A DNA stretch of 64,000 nucleotides from NCBI GenBank assembly GCA_022747635.1, contig JAKTNV010000002.1, positions 111,043,869 through 111,107,868 on the forward strand. The letters are read 5' to 3'. This document shows, in pieces, positions 22,406-34,262 of this stretch. This DNA comes from Hetaerina americana (Eukaryota; Arthropoda; Insecta; Odonata; Calopterygidae). The notes beneath the pieces were generated by a model that was given only the letters and a program-made list of their open reading frames with translations, was not told the DNA's origin and ran no database searches. Position 1 is the first letter of the stretch; each line of letters opens with the position of its first letter. Made by a program: the position numbers and the translations under genes.

Positions 22406-22972
22406 ACAAGGTTTGTACAAAAATTATCGGGAACAATTTTTACCTGACGTGTGCGTGAAGTGCTGAATTCAGACCATCGTTTAAGTGTGCACATTATCGC
22501 AGATTGTATTGGCATTGATAAGATGATAGTGAACACCATTATCCCTGAAAATTTGGCAATTTGAAAGATATGCGGTAAACTCATCCCAAAGGTGTATGGA
22601 CGGTAACCAAGAGCAGAGTCGAATGTTTGCTTGCAAAGACCTTCTGCAATGGCATCACGATGATCACCCCAACCCCCTTACAGTCCCGATTTTGCACCAG
22701 CAAATTATTTTCCATTTCCAAAAGTGAAATCCACCATCCATAAAAGGACACCACCATGACCCTAAGTGCTGTCAAAGTAGCTTGCACGCGTATCCTTATG
22801 GAGCATTCGGAATCTGCCTACCGGGGAGCCTTCGAGTCGTGGAAAAGCCGCTGGAAACAGTGTGTAGGCGCTTAAGGGATGTGCTTTGAAGAATTTTATG
22901 GTATTGCAGCAATATTTGAAATAAATTAATTTTTCCGAAACTTTTCCCGATACTTTTCATACAAACCTTGTA
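22406..22972 (+). mobile_element. Family-A deleted mariner, copy 2
   Basis: Terminal repeats ACAAGGTTTGTACAAAAATT at the left and the complement of ACAAGGTTTGTATGAAAAGT at the right are close to perfect. The plus strand runs from a linker fragment (IITENLA-like) to the deleted junction and then PQPPYSPDFAP / YFPFPKVKS-like sequence. It has the same structure as the other four family-A copies. Confidence 0.85.
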
Positions 22973-22984
22973 CTCTGTAGTTAT

Positions 22985-23320
22985 CAGAGGAGATGACAGA
23001 CTGCTAAGGTCCTTTGCGCCATGAAGGATAGGTGAGTAATTCAGTAAAGGTAGAATAGTCATGGAATGGAGGAAAGGGGGAGAAAAACCCACCATCGGCA
23101 TTAGCCAACGAATCTCAATGAAAAGCACCAAGGGGTCATACAATTCAACGACTTTTCATGGTACTCCGCCTTGAGGTGCTCTTCTCAAACCTCCCCAAAT
23201 AAGTATCCGTATACTACCGAAAAATTTTGCCTCCTCCGGAATTCGCACCATCTTCCAGTCTCTGGCTCTTGAGTAAGGGAATCAACAGTTTCATCATATA
23301 AAGATTAGCATCCCCGGCCG
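22985..23320 (-). mobile_element. tRNA-derived repeat (family S4), copy 1
   Basis: It shares ordered blocks with 24840-25255: CACCAAGGGGTC, GTACTCCG, and a CCTCCGGAATTCGCACC block where the other copy has CCTCCGGGACTCGAACC. The tRNA-like B box here is decayed. It abuts the right end of the family-A mariner. Confidence 0.55.
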
Positions 23321-24839
23321 TAATTGATGATGTTGGAGATTATGTCGAGGACTTCGACGTTTATAATCCGTTTTATTTATTCTTCTACATTCCTATCTCT
23401 ATTTATCCCTTAATCAATTAAATTAAGGATCATCTCAGTTATAATTCGAAAGTCCAGCTACTTCTGTAGGCACAATCATCAGAGCTATTTCTTTAAATAC
23501 ATTTCACACGCTTTTTTGAAATCTAAATTTAAGTAGAGGTAATTTGTGGAATATTAATAATGTAAAGATAAATTTACTAGGGGAGAAATTTAACTCAAAT
23601 TCTACTTACTTTCCTCTTAGTTCATTCTGTTATAGATTTCATTCAGACGATGTGACAACCTTCATAATGATTTCGTTGTAATTGTTGTCGATTCTTACCC
23701 AATAGCAGTAGAATATTTTTCTACTGCTACTGCGGTATGCTCTCCTAAAGCAGCTTATTTTCAACTTTCTAGAGATCACTGAGAATTGAAATGAGGGTGT
23801 CACCTCGTGGAACCTGCGCGTTTCATAGAATATGCTTTTTTTGCAGAATATCAACCAAAATCATTAATTTGCCTTCACTAGCAAGCGGGATACAATCGAT
23901 GATTCACAAATGCGACCGGCTGTAATCCAAGCCACGATTCTGAGTAAATGCACGACTAATGTCTCTGCTTAGGATCGGTTTTTGATTATACTATAAACTG
24001 GGGTCGGCAGATGCCCAAGGAATAAGGATGGAAGGTATTTTATTCAAATTGGACGATGAAACTGAGGACAACACCTTCACTTCTTTCAATTACCCATATT
24101 TTTGGAAGAAGTTAAGGGTAAGTTTCAGACGTAAATAAAATTAAATGAAATTCTTCGTATATTCCACGTATCTAAACGCCAAATTCAATTCGATAAAACA
24201 AGATGCACAAATTACTTGTGATTAAAAGTGACCTTTATGTAAAAGTATAAATTGAGACTTTTTTTATTAAGAATGCTTCTCGAATAGGTCCTGGCATAAC
24301 CGAAGCTCTTCCATGGCGTTGCGAATGGTCTCAAAATGATCGAGCTGGTTGATTAAAAGTGTGTTCAGCGGACAATCAACCTGAATGTAGACGAGATGCA
24401 ATACAATATCTCCGTCACTTTCACGTAGTTTTGCATTCTTCGCTAGAAATCGACCAGTTTTGTGGTGCTTCTGAGGCGTGTGCCGATGCATCATTTATGG
24501 AATATGGGGCCACGGGGGTCGTGGGCGCCCACGCCGGGAGAACAATGGGTCCTCAGCGCCCCTGCCATAATGCCCTCCTACTATCTCTCCCCCCCTCCAC
24601 GATTATTAGCGCTAACTACGCCTCAGCTCCTCATGACTTGGGCCACAAACTTCGATCCTGGTCTCCTGCAGCTAGGGATGGGCGGTCTGTGTCGATATAC
24701 TCAATTCCAATTCGATATCTTTCATTCGATAATTTTAATATGAAATGTATCTCGATATTATACTTGTGTTTTGATACTCGATTTAAGCCACCTCTTTAAA
24801 ATTTTGGCACATCCAAGTAGTAGTAGTTGTGTAATGGGA
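23321..24839. other. Nothing firmly recognised
   Basis: AT-rich with a GC-richer strip at 24500-24680. A 75-codon minus-strand frame (24267-24494) with an acidic, amphipathic C-terminus stays open, but I cannot assign it. Confidence 0.4.
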
Positions 24840-25255
24840 GACGACTGACAGCTGAGGTCATGTGCGCTGTTAGGAATGGATAGGATCCCATCCAATGATC
24901 AAGGGTGGAGAGAAACCCCACGTAGGTATAAGCCTACTCTTAAGGAAAGGTGCCAAGGGGTCCGCAGCTTAACGTATCACCCGACGGACGGCGTACTCCC
25001 TCAAAGAGCTCTCCTAAAGTACCGCAAGTAGGGATCGGGATACCGCTGAAAAATATCTGATGCCTCCGGGACTCGAACCTGGGTCCTTTGGTGGGAAGCC
25101 AGTACGTTAGCCAAATCACCATCTCGATCCCCTTGGCACATCCAAACCACGAGGTAGACCCCGGGAAACATTTCCCTGGGATGTTTGGGTGAGCACACGT
25201 GGTTAATAGAAGCTGTTTGGAGTTCATGTTTGATTGACCCAAGGCACTATCCACG
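24840..25255 (-). mobile_element. tRNA-derived SINE-like repeat (family S4), copy 2
   Basis: On minus, 25060-25130 reads GATTTGGCTAACGTACTGG, then a CCC-containing anticodon-like loop, then CAGGTTCGAGTCCCGG, an intact Pol III B box. A non-tRNA body extends to about 24840. The body is shared with 22985-23320. This is SINE-like, not a tRNA gene, because the acceptor stem does not pair. Confidence 0.65.
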
Positions 25256-25644
25256 CAAAAATATTCATTAAAACTCGAAATAAAATTTCAATAATTTGAA
25301 ACATATTTTTGTGCCCTAAAATATCTTCGAAAAATCTACCCTCAATATGAAAATTTATGTAATGGATTTTACTAATAATAATTTTGCGTGTTCGCTACAA
25401 AAATATATTTAAATTATGAAATTCAATTTGTGTTTTAACAACCTAAGAGTGCGTATTTTATGGGTATTTAAATCTACATTTGGGAAATATAATTGCAAGG
25501 TAGAATCACAAAAATTGTGAGCATTCCATATTGGTGCATGGCTCGATAGAGCATTACATCGATGTTAGTGATTCAATAGAACAATTATCATGTGGGTAGT
25601 ACACCCATCCATTGATAGAGCTGTATCAGTAATTTAGAATCAGT
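25256..25644. other. AT-rich, nothing recognised
   Basis: No element or coding signal identified. Confidence 0.5.
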
Positions 25645-26330
25645 CGCCTAGCCATGCTCGCGGCCCCCCTCGTTGGTGGAGATTTCAACGCCCGCATTGC
25701 GAAACAAAGGGAGTCGCGGGGAGATTCCAACGCCTGCATGGGCGGCGGGGATCTCGACGCCGGCGGATCTCGACGCCGGCGGCCCCCACAAGGCTCGTCA
25801 TCGCCGTCGCACCGTTCTCCGAGTCCGACGCCGCTGCCATGAGAACCGGAAGTGACGCCTGCGACTGCGAGAGGAGTGCCGTGCCGTCCTCCCTCTCCCC
25901 TTTCAGTCAGTCTTACCTACGCGCCGACATCCGCCCCCTCTCCCTCCGCCCTCCCGTGTGACCCGTTCACCAGTTGGGCGGCAGGTGGCAGTGCAGCGCG
26001 GCGTGGAGGTGTGTGTGTGTGTGAGGGGGGTGGGGTGAGGGAGGAGAGGAACGCCCGGGGGGAAGAGGGGATGTTATCCAAACGTCTCATCGCGCTTCCG
26101 CCGCCCTCGCACTCCCCCGCCGCATCCCACGGCCTCCGAGTGCGGACGCTACACTGGGCCGCCCTCATGGGTGACGGCCACTAACCGACCGACCGACGGA
26201 CCCCCCCTCCACCACGCTCCACCCCCGCATGTGAAGAGCAACCACCATCACTGTGCGGGAAGAAACCCTCCCTATAAAAAACCTTTTCCTCTCACCACCC
26301 CCATTCCGTCCCTCGACGAACCTCCAGACA
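25645..26330. other. GC/CpG-rich block with degenerate GGDFNA repeats
   Basis: Strongly GC- and CpG-rich, with GT/GGGG runs. At 25674-25781 four degenerate copies of a GGAGATTTCAACGCC-like unit follow one another; the first translates to VGGDFNARIAKQ, like a LINE endonuclease motif. The last two are exact 16-bp tandem copies (ATCTCGACGCCGGCGG). Other frames are composition-driven. No product is recognised. Confidence 0.4.
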
Positions 26331-29261
26331 TTTCCACGCAAAGGACACACACCATTGTGAAAAAATGACAACGTAGTTCTTTTATTAAATTACGTAATTA
26401 ATCGGGAAAATCCCGGTTGGCAAAACACTATGTATGTGTAACTATGACCGTTTAACTTTCTGAAACAACGCATTAATTGAGCGAGTTAGGGAAAACTATT
26501 CAGCTGAACTACATAATTTAAAAGTTCTCCATTTGTATTTGTCTCAGGAAATCGGGACCAAATTCGTGATTGGTGTGATGGACGTGAAGCACATTTCGGG
26601 GAAGAATTATATACAGGTTGTAATTACATAGGCATACCCGTAATTATACAGGCGATTTCCTCAAACTGAGATGTTTTGAATTTTATCCGGGGGAAAGTGA
26701 ATATCGTGGTTTGGAGCCTATGCTATATTCTTGCCACACGTGTTCGAGGGGTAAGGAGAGGCGAGAATAAATATTCGATCTTTACTTTTTATCACGATTA
26801 AATCCAGGGGACAAACGTTATAAGTAGGTAATTAGATCCGTTGCTGGATTTGGCCATGAGGCATTGGCTTTTAGCATGAGCCGAGAAAGTTCTGGAATTT
26901 TTGTGAGGTATATTTCTAGAAGAGTATTCGGTTCAGTAAGGTTTGGCGCGTTAGAATCAGCCATGAACGTCTCCAACTAGTAAAGAGTGAGGGAAATATT
27001 ATGAAATTTATTTGAGAACCGCGAATAAGATGGTTGCAAGAAGTGAGCCTCGAAAGGGCACAGGTGGCCATATGGACTATCACACCAATAGGCCACAGAA
27101 AGATGGGAATATTGATGAAAATATGAAAAATGGACGGATGTTATGCTCAAAGGTAAGAAGATTCAAAATTGAAAATAGAGATTGCCAGACCGACCTAAAT
27201 GGAGGCGTACAGTCGAGGTCAAAATCCACTGAAGACCGTAGTGCCGCAGAAGAAGAAGACACCACTACGAAGCACGATTCATACGAATAAATCAATTACA
27301 TCAATCCTGCTTTAACAGGAAAAGGTTTTTTGTGTAAGTTCAATGAATCGGAGAGAAATTCTGTCTTCACTGGCATCATTCTTGATGTATTTATCTCAAA
27401 ATTTTCTCGGAAACTATCAAGAAAAGAAGGATCGCGTCATTACGCATGTGCCACCAATGAACCACCTTTGATCTGCCCCTTCGCAACCGGTCGTCGGTTC
27501 CACTGACTTTCCGGTTTTTTGGTACTCAAGTGAAGACAAGACGGCGTTCTTTCGATCTCGTCAATGTGTCATGTATAACTAGTTTCTCTGTGAATCCATT
27601 GCATATGAATTGCTAATGTGCCCGTGATAACATGAATATGTTAATATTAATTTTAATAATTTATCACGTTAAAAATATAGCATGATTAGAACGGGACTTT
27701 CCTGATTGCGAATCGCGTTCGTGCTTCATCGGGAGGATTTCGAGTAATTTTTGGTGAACGCATTTGCATTCAAAATGGACGCGTCTTTCCTTCCCCGAAA
27801 GATACATAATTTTTATCGAACGAAAGGGGACGAATAGAAACGTAAATATATTTAATTTTAAAATAAAATTAAATATATGCCCGTTAACGGCCTTGCACTT
27901 GTAAATAAAGTCGTCCAATGCGAGACATACTCATGGTTGAACCATCATTGGATGAAAATGGCATCATCTTGAAGTGCCTCTTAGTCGGATTCATTTTATT
28001 TTCAATTTTTCGCAGGTGAGACAGAGTGGACGATTATCACCATAATAAATCAATAGAAATGTAAATCTTAAATAAATTGTTTGACGTCCGTGGTGCGCTA
28101 TTTACTCTTCTAACAAAATGAGAGGGGCAAGACAGTGAGTACAGAGCAGTATTATGTTTGAAGGACTCCCGGTGGTTTGGTCCATCCCGGACTACATCCA
28201 AAGTGTGCTTTTTCGGTTATCAGATCTTCCAGAGAAGCATAGAACAGTGAAAGAAACTGGTCCAAATTATCATCGGTCCACATCAGATGATGTGTAAATT
28301 CATACGCTGTGTAAGATTTAGTGCGATGTGACCTCTATCGTCACCATACCAGCCTTCGGATTGATTGCCGCGGTTAACGCAATAAATTCAGAAAAAGATA
28401 CTTGAGTAATAAATGTAAGTACATTCAGTAAAAGTCCACAGCCCTTTTTGCCAAATATTGTTGTTGGTATGTTTACTTCATACTCGTATCGCCTTTCCCA
28501 AAAGTTCGCAAACACCCAATGTGCACGTGTCACATTTAATATTCTTAATTGCAGAATGGGTTGCAGAATTGTCTTGGTTTTATTAGGACGGAGTGACTGC
28601 TTTAGTTCTCATCTTTTGTAAAAATTGAGAAACGGCGTTGCGCACGTTTCAATTAACGCGGCTCGACTAAGACGACGCGCAAGGCTTTTTGGTTTCGAAT
28701 TCCAGCGTGAAAAATGCGAGTCACGGGGAATGCTAATCATCGAGTTGGATGCAATTAAATAAGAGAGGAGAACAATTAGAAACCATGAGGCGGAAGTGCC
28801 GCCATTGTGAGATGGGGAAAAGTGGGATGAAGTCGGGAAGGGCCATTGTATTTTGAAAATAACCCGGTAATAAATGGCACGTGATAAATTGAAGGAATTG
28901 CGTTGAGCACGAGCGAGGAAGTCACGTGGTTTCACTTGTTTCGTAAAAATTCCGCATCAACTTCAGGAATCACACGGGAGGCGCCACCGTGCAATGTACT
29001 TACCTGTATAATCACAATATATAGTATGCGGCGTTACAACCTCTACTTTCGCAAGTTCTTTTCGTCTTCCGCAAAAATTCAATATTTTATGAGGAAAGCT
29101 TTCAATTACCTTATCCAATACTATTTCCGGATGTAATCCATTACGCAAATTCGATTGAACTCTACATGGCGACCCTGATGGTGGTCTTACGGCCTGTTAA
29201 TCGGCGAGGTGGCATCCTAAACTTAAAATATAGATAAAAGATAATCGAAATAGAAGATTGG
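26331..29261. other. AT-rich, nothing firmly recognised
   Basis: A 92-codon hydrophilic plus frame (27012-27290, KDGNIDENMKN.., acidic C-terminus) ends just before a TTTAACAGGAAAAGG string, loosely like the sequence after a frame at 39820-40044 (TTTAACCGCAAAGGG). Both might be ends of the same unknown repeat. Nothing else seen. Confidence 0.35.
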
Positions 29262-29520
29262 TTCTAAATTGTTATTCCTAAGACTTTTCTGCATAGTCAC
29301 CATCCGGAGTTATGTATTTCTCTCAGTGTTTCTTGACCTTACGAAGGCCTTCATTGCAGAACTCAGAAGATTGCGTCGAAAACCATTGTTCCACATCTTG
29401 AATTACGTCATTTGTGCTCCAGTCTCTCACTATGCAATGGTTTTTTGAGTTCTAGGATTAAGAAAAAGTCTATTGGGGCAAGATCGAGAGAATAGGGCGG
29501 ATGTGAAAAAATTTCAAATT
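29262..29520 (-). pseudogene. Mariner transposase C-terminal fragment
   Basis: On minus: PPYSLDLAPIDFFL, then KKPLHSERLE, then VEQWFSTQ and ITPDGDYAEK-like segments, i.e. the third catalytic aspartate region and C-terminus of a mariner transposase, with frameshifts. It ends abruptly where the opposite-strand fragment begins. Confidence 0.7.
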
Positions 29521-29760
29521 TCCGCGAGTTGTGAATTACGATCTTTGAAAGGGATTTTCCATTTGGCAAAAAACCACAAGCCAATCGAAATTCTTGGGCA
29601 ACTTTGTCAAGTGTGTAAGGAGAGGGAATAATGAGTGAAGTTGGAGTGAGGCAGTGGTGCATTCTTAATTTAAAAATGGCCACAGCACCAATGCTCACGA
29701 CGAGGACCGAAGTGGTTGGTCTAAGCCTTGTGACAGATGAACTGACGGATCCGTTCACTC
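29521..29760 (+). pseudogene. Mariner (family B) N-terminal fragment
   Basis: Plus-strand sequence homologous to 17690-17930: a CGCGAGTTGTGAATTACGATC-type start, GVRQWCI-like and NVHDEDRS-like blocks. It is head-to-head with the C-terminal fragment at 29262-29520, giving an inverted composite. Confidence 0.7.
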
Positions 29761-30070
29761 TTTAACTAGCAACACCATTGCTACTCATGCCACTCGTCGC
29801 ATTTGGTCCGTACAGAGCACAAATTCTCTGATGAATGTCAACAGCGTTGAAGTTCATTGACGGTAAAAACCTTACCACCGAACGGATTTTACATTTGGCG
29901 GTATTTCCAATCGTATTGTTCATTTGGAAATGCTATTTGGAAAACAAACGGCAAGAGACAAGCGGCCGTCCAAACACTGCAGCTCGAGGTGTACTGCCCT
30001 GTTGTGTGTGTGTTAATTCAACAAACATTCGACTCCTACTACGGCGCTCGCTACGCGCAATCGTAAGTTA
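29760..30070 (-). mobile_element. Mariner-like 5' end (family J)
   Basis: The reverse complement aligns with 53930-54200, sharing GTCGAATGTTTG, TAACACACACAC, CAGTACACCTCGAGCTGC and a CTCTGTACGG block. It includes the start of an N-terminal reading frame (ICALYG-like). It directly follows the family-B fragment, so three mariner pieces of mixed orientation lie side by side. Confidence 0.6.
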
Positions 30071-31479
30071 CTTTGTGAATAGTATAAATGGTTTGTAGTA
30101 ATAACATAGTGGATCCAGGGAGAAGGGACGAGGGCTCACCCCCCCCCTTGAGATGCCTTCCACGGTATGGTACATATTTATTTTGTTCCGTACTGCTTTA
30201 TTTCAATTCCTACCGATTTCAGTCTCTCCCAACAATGCGATTAGAAAAAGCCACCCCGAAAGTCGACACTGCACCCGCCCTAATTAACGTAATGTGGCGT
30301 GCGAGGATTTCGTGATTTCGGGGTAGGCGAGGTTGTAACGGTGCTCCTTTTCTGGTTCCATGGGAAATTTAGCTTGGCCGATAGACCACTGTTCATAACA
30401 GCAGTAAAATGAGAGCCATTTCTGCGACGGAGTTGGCTAAAGGGCGCCCCGCCGCTCATCTAAGTGTCTCATTCAGAGTCCTAACCGCGATTGACTCCAG
30501 GGATAAGAGGATGGTGCGGCGGGCGCACTGCTGGACCCTTTGGGGGCCCATTTCCCCGAGCCCTCACGAGGCGCCTTCTCGGCTCATTCCCGGACGCCGG
30601 ATAGGTCGTAATCCGCGGGAATGAATCCACGCTTCCGCGAAGCAGCCCACGGACAGTTGGCTCTCTTAATAGATATCACGACCTTCTACTCTTCGATATG
30701 AAACACTGTCTCCGCTTCGGTGGGCGTGATGGGCCGCCCCGGAGGCCTGAAGGGCCGCGCATCGCTCATCGAATCTGAGAACCTCATTCATCATCCACGG
30801 CACTGAATGCGATCTTGAAACTTAAGTCTATCTCGTGAGCCCGTCCCGCACGATCGATCCAGTTCTTCTTCTGGTTTCGTCAAATACCAACAAACAATTC
30901 GCTTTACATTTGAACTATTTGACATATAAGTGCCATTCAAACAACTCGCTACTTTTTAACGAAAATTTATTACTGTAGGTCTCCCAGCTTTAATTAAATT
31001 GAGTTATAAAGATCGGAAAGTCCAGAAAACCACTAATTATAGGGTAAACTGAGTGAAGTATAACGCTGTGGTGTCTATATTTATTTCATTGTGTTTATTT
31101 TTATTTTCTATATGGAGGTACTTGGTACGGTGGGCGAAAATAGGGGTTTGTTGGTAGAAATCCTATGGAGGCAGGAAAAATTGATGAATGGCGTATTGAT
31201 TGACAGTGGGATGTTGAAAACTGTAATAGAGGGGAGAATGTTAGGTAAATGAGGAAAGGACAGGAACGGGATAGGGATGTTGGACCGGATGGAGGGAGGA
31301 AGGAAGTACTCGGAGATGAAGAGGGACCTGGTGAAGAGTAGGTTGCTGGATTGTGTTTTGTTAGGAGTCGCAAAATATTTATTTAGTAGCTGTGTCCATC
31401 CAAAAACCTACCTTAACCGGTAGATTACCTTATAATAATAATATTTATGTTTTACTTTTGATACAAATAAAAAGTACAT
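30071..31479. other. Nothing recognised; GC-rich patch at 30400-30660
   Basis: The GC-rich patch keeps a 71-codon plus frame open with no recognisable domain. The rest is AT-rich. Confidence 0.4.
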
Positions 31480-32032
31480 AGCTTGTATAAAAAGTATGGG
31501 TAAAATTATCTGAAAAATAGATTTATTTCATGCATTGCTAAAATGCCTCAAAATTCTTCAAAGTACATCCCTCAAGCATCAAGGTGCTTTTGCAAGCGGC
31601 TTTTCCAAGATTCGAAGGCTTCCTGGTAGGCGGAAGGCCCTTAAGGGTACGCGTGCAAGCTTCTTTGACGGCACTTTGGGCCCCATTTGGTGATGTCCTT
31701 TGGGGGAGGGAGGATTTCACATTTGGTAAATAGGAAATAGTCTGGTGGTGCCGAGTCGGGACTGTAAGGCGGTTGGGGAATCGTCGTGATTCTATGTTTA
31801 GTCAGGTAGACGATTACTTAGGAGCTTCAAGCGCTCAAGACCTTTTATACGAGTTTATAGCAGATATTTCTTATCGCCAAATTTTCATTGAAATGGTTTG
31901 TGCACTGTTACTGTCTTATCAATTGCCAAAACGATCTGCGATCATGCGCTCAGTTAACCGTCGGTCTGAATTCAGCACTTAACTCACACGTCAGGAGAAA
32001 ATTGTTACCCATATTTTTTATGCAAACATTGT
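31480..32032 (-). mobile_element. Family-A deleted mariner, copy 3
   Basis: Left end GCTTGTATAAAAAGTATGGG; right end complementary, with a TATTTTTTATGCAAACATTGT block. The internal layout is as in the other copies, with C-terminal SSLPQRTSPNG..KEACTRTLKGLP-type sequence on minus. It is more diverged than the copies at 22406 and 37085. Confidence 0.8.
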
Positions 32033-32264
32033 GTGGCTAAAATATAGGTACATACAAGTACATTTAAAATGATGTACATTCCATTATACTGTATGCATAC
32101 ACACGAGCCCGGCTGTAAATTGTCAGAGCCCTAGGACAACTCGTTTAGCGCTGTCTTACGAATAAAGGTGTCATTCATTTGTATTTTCTTATCCTGCAGT
32201 ATTGTCGTGTGGTGCCAATAACGTTTAGGATGCAATCACAGAAGAAAAGGAGAGACGAAAGAGG

Positions 32265-33380
32265 AAAGTCACCATTTAAGTGGGAACTTGGAATGTTAGG
32301 ACGATGCTCAAAACAGGGAAGATGGGAAATATAAAGCGATGTACGGAGAGAGGTATTGTGAAATATCAAGCCCATGAGAGGAGAAAGGGAAAGATAGCGG
32401 GGATTGCTGGAGCCAATATTGCAGAGTTAAAAGTATTACACAGGAGAAGAGGAGATACAGCTTGGGGTAGCCATAGTGATGGATAAGAAACTGAGCAGAA
32501 AGGTAACGGTCAACGAACAGGTGAATGACAGAATATTATTAATAGAAATAAGAGCAGGCGCGGTCAATCTAGTGGTAATGCAGCTGTACACGCCGACAAG
32601 CAATCATAGCATGTTGTAAACGATCAATCAGACAAAAGATTTAACATTTACCTGTAATAAAATATGATAGTGATGTGGGATAAAAATTGATAGTGATGGG
32701 GGATAAGAATGTGGTTGTGGAAAGAAGGGAGGGATGGGATTGAGGTTGGGGTATGGTCAGGTGGAGTGGCGGTGGTGTTAAATTATAGAGTTGTACAGAT
32801 GAAACGGCTTAATTACAACTAACACCAAGTTTATTCCCCACGGTCAACGTAGGTATTCTGGAAACATTTCTGGAGATACAGGTATTTTTAGTTATATTAT
32901 ATGATGGTTAGATATACATAGATTTAGAAATACGTGCCGTGATCAACTCACAGTTTCCCGTGAGTAACGTAGATACAGAATCGCGCCACAATTAAGTGCT
33001 CATGAAGTGTAATGTTAAAGTTAAGGGAATGAAAAAGGGAAGGTGATCAATAAAACGGAATATTATACGTAAGACTTAACTGATGCGAAAAGGGAGGGGT
33101 GAACCGCAAACCAGTCGATACAATCCTTAAGTGAGCTTAAGTACAGCAGAAAAAAATGGGAATATCTCGAGCGAGAAATAAAAAAAGCAGAAAATGGCAA
33201 AATAGAAACGATTAAAAAATGTTTAGTAAATCATGGATATCAGCGGAAATAATTGTAAACAGCATGAAAGAAGGCAATGGGAGAACGTGAAAGCAGAAGA
33301 ATCAGATGGAACAAGTTCAACGGTAAACAGCGACGAAAAACTAATAGGACGAAGGAAACTTGATGGAAGGAGGAGGATAT
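32265..33380 (+). pseudogene. RTE-like LINE, degenerate endonuclease and linker
   Basis: The plus strand begins with LGTWNVRTMLKTGKMGNIKR, the N-terminal block of RTE-class AP endonucleases (TWNVR). Other frames continue with IAGIAGANIAELKV, then a DKKLSRKVTVNEQVNDRI stretch, MQLYTPTSN, a MGDKNVVV block (where MGDxN is expected), LITTNTKF and a diverged SGDTG region. A lysine-rich linker and an SWISAEI block follow near 33230. The order matches RTE endonuclease plus linker, but at least five frame changes are needed. The reverse transcriptase itself is missing. Confidence 0.75.
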
Positions 33381-33684
33381 GGAGTGCTAACAGAGGCGGG
33401 GGGAAATGGGCGCACTATACGTATGTTTAGCACGGAGGTGAAGACGGTAAACACCGGTCCTCTGCTCTTTGCATCTGTGGTGAAAAGTTTCGATCTGTGC
33501 ATTTTGAGCAGTGCTCCGCACATTAGGAGGTATTTTGAATGTTTAGGGGCCAGTTGGAATATTAAAGCTTTCGTCACCTCATCGCTGATATACTAAGACA
33601 TTACTAATGCCAATTAAAATTCAAGTTAATTGAAGTAAGTGAAATTTAAACAATCGTCAGATTCGTTTTTTATCTGAAGTCACT
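33381..33684. other. Nothing recognised
   Basis: No element or coding signal identified. Confidence 0.4.
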
Positions 33685-34262
33685 ACAAGGTCTGTCCAAA
33701 AGAAGATGAGATAAAATTGAATTGATTGAATAAATACTTGCCCTTATTAGTTACCCTTTAATCATGCCTATCGCCTTCAAAATACACCCCTTGGCTACCA
33801 ATAAAACGCTCCCAACGTTTTACCTGCTCTCGAATGCCACCTGGAACGCTTCTTTCAGGATAGCATTTAAGTAATTTTGTTGGATGTCTTCAGTAGTTTA
33901 AAATCGGCGTCCTTTCAAGGTGGATTTCAACTTTTGAAGTATGAAAGAGTCCGCCGCCCATGGCTAAGAGGTTGGTACCTTTGTTTTTCTTTCAATGGAT
34001 AGTCTCAAACACATTCCTCCAAGCAAGTGAGTATCTCTGCCTACATTTTAGTACATAGGATTCGAATTTTTTATCAGCTTGTGCTCATTCCTATTTCTTA
34101 CGGCTCCTTCCGTTTTGTGAATCATCCTTGGCGTTTACTCGCCCTAATTCCTCAGGAGCCCAATAGAAGTACATTTTGGACAACTTTAAAAATAAAAAAT
34201 CATTGTAAATTGTTTTCATTCGGATTATGAATGGTTCATGAGCGCCATTTTCACACGCCTCG
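33685..34262 (-). mobile_element. Mariner-like remnant (family H)
   Basis: The minus strand reads KEAFQVAFESR, then RWERFIGSQGVYFEGDRHD before a stop near 33750. This is the usual mariner C-terminus (RWxxCIxxxGxYFEGD), with the conserved Cys lost. Further 5' the similarity fades. The left edge CTGTCCAAAAGAAGATGAGA may be a terminal repeat; its partner was not found. Confidence 0.6.

Noticed and set aside
33341..33596. Opposing 78-codon frames
   Set aside because: Opposite-strand pair in unique sequence, no motif on either strand.
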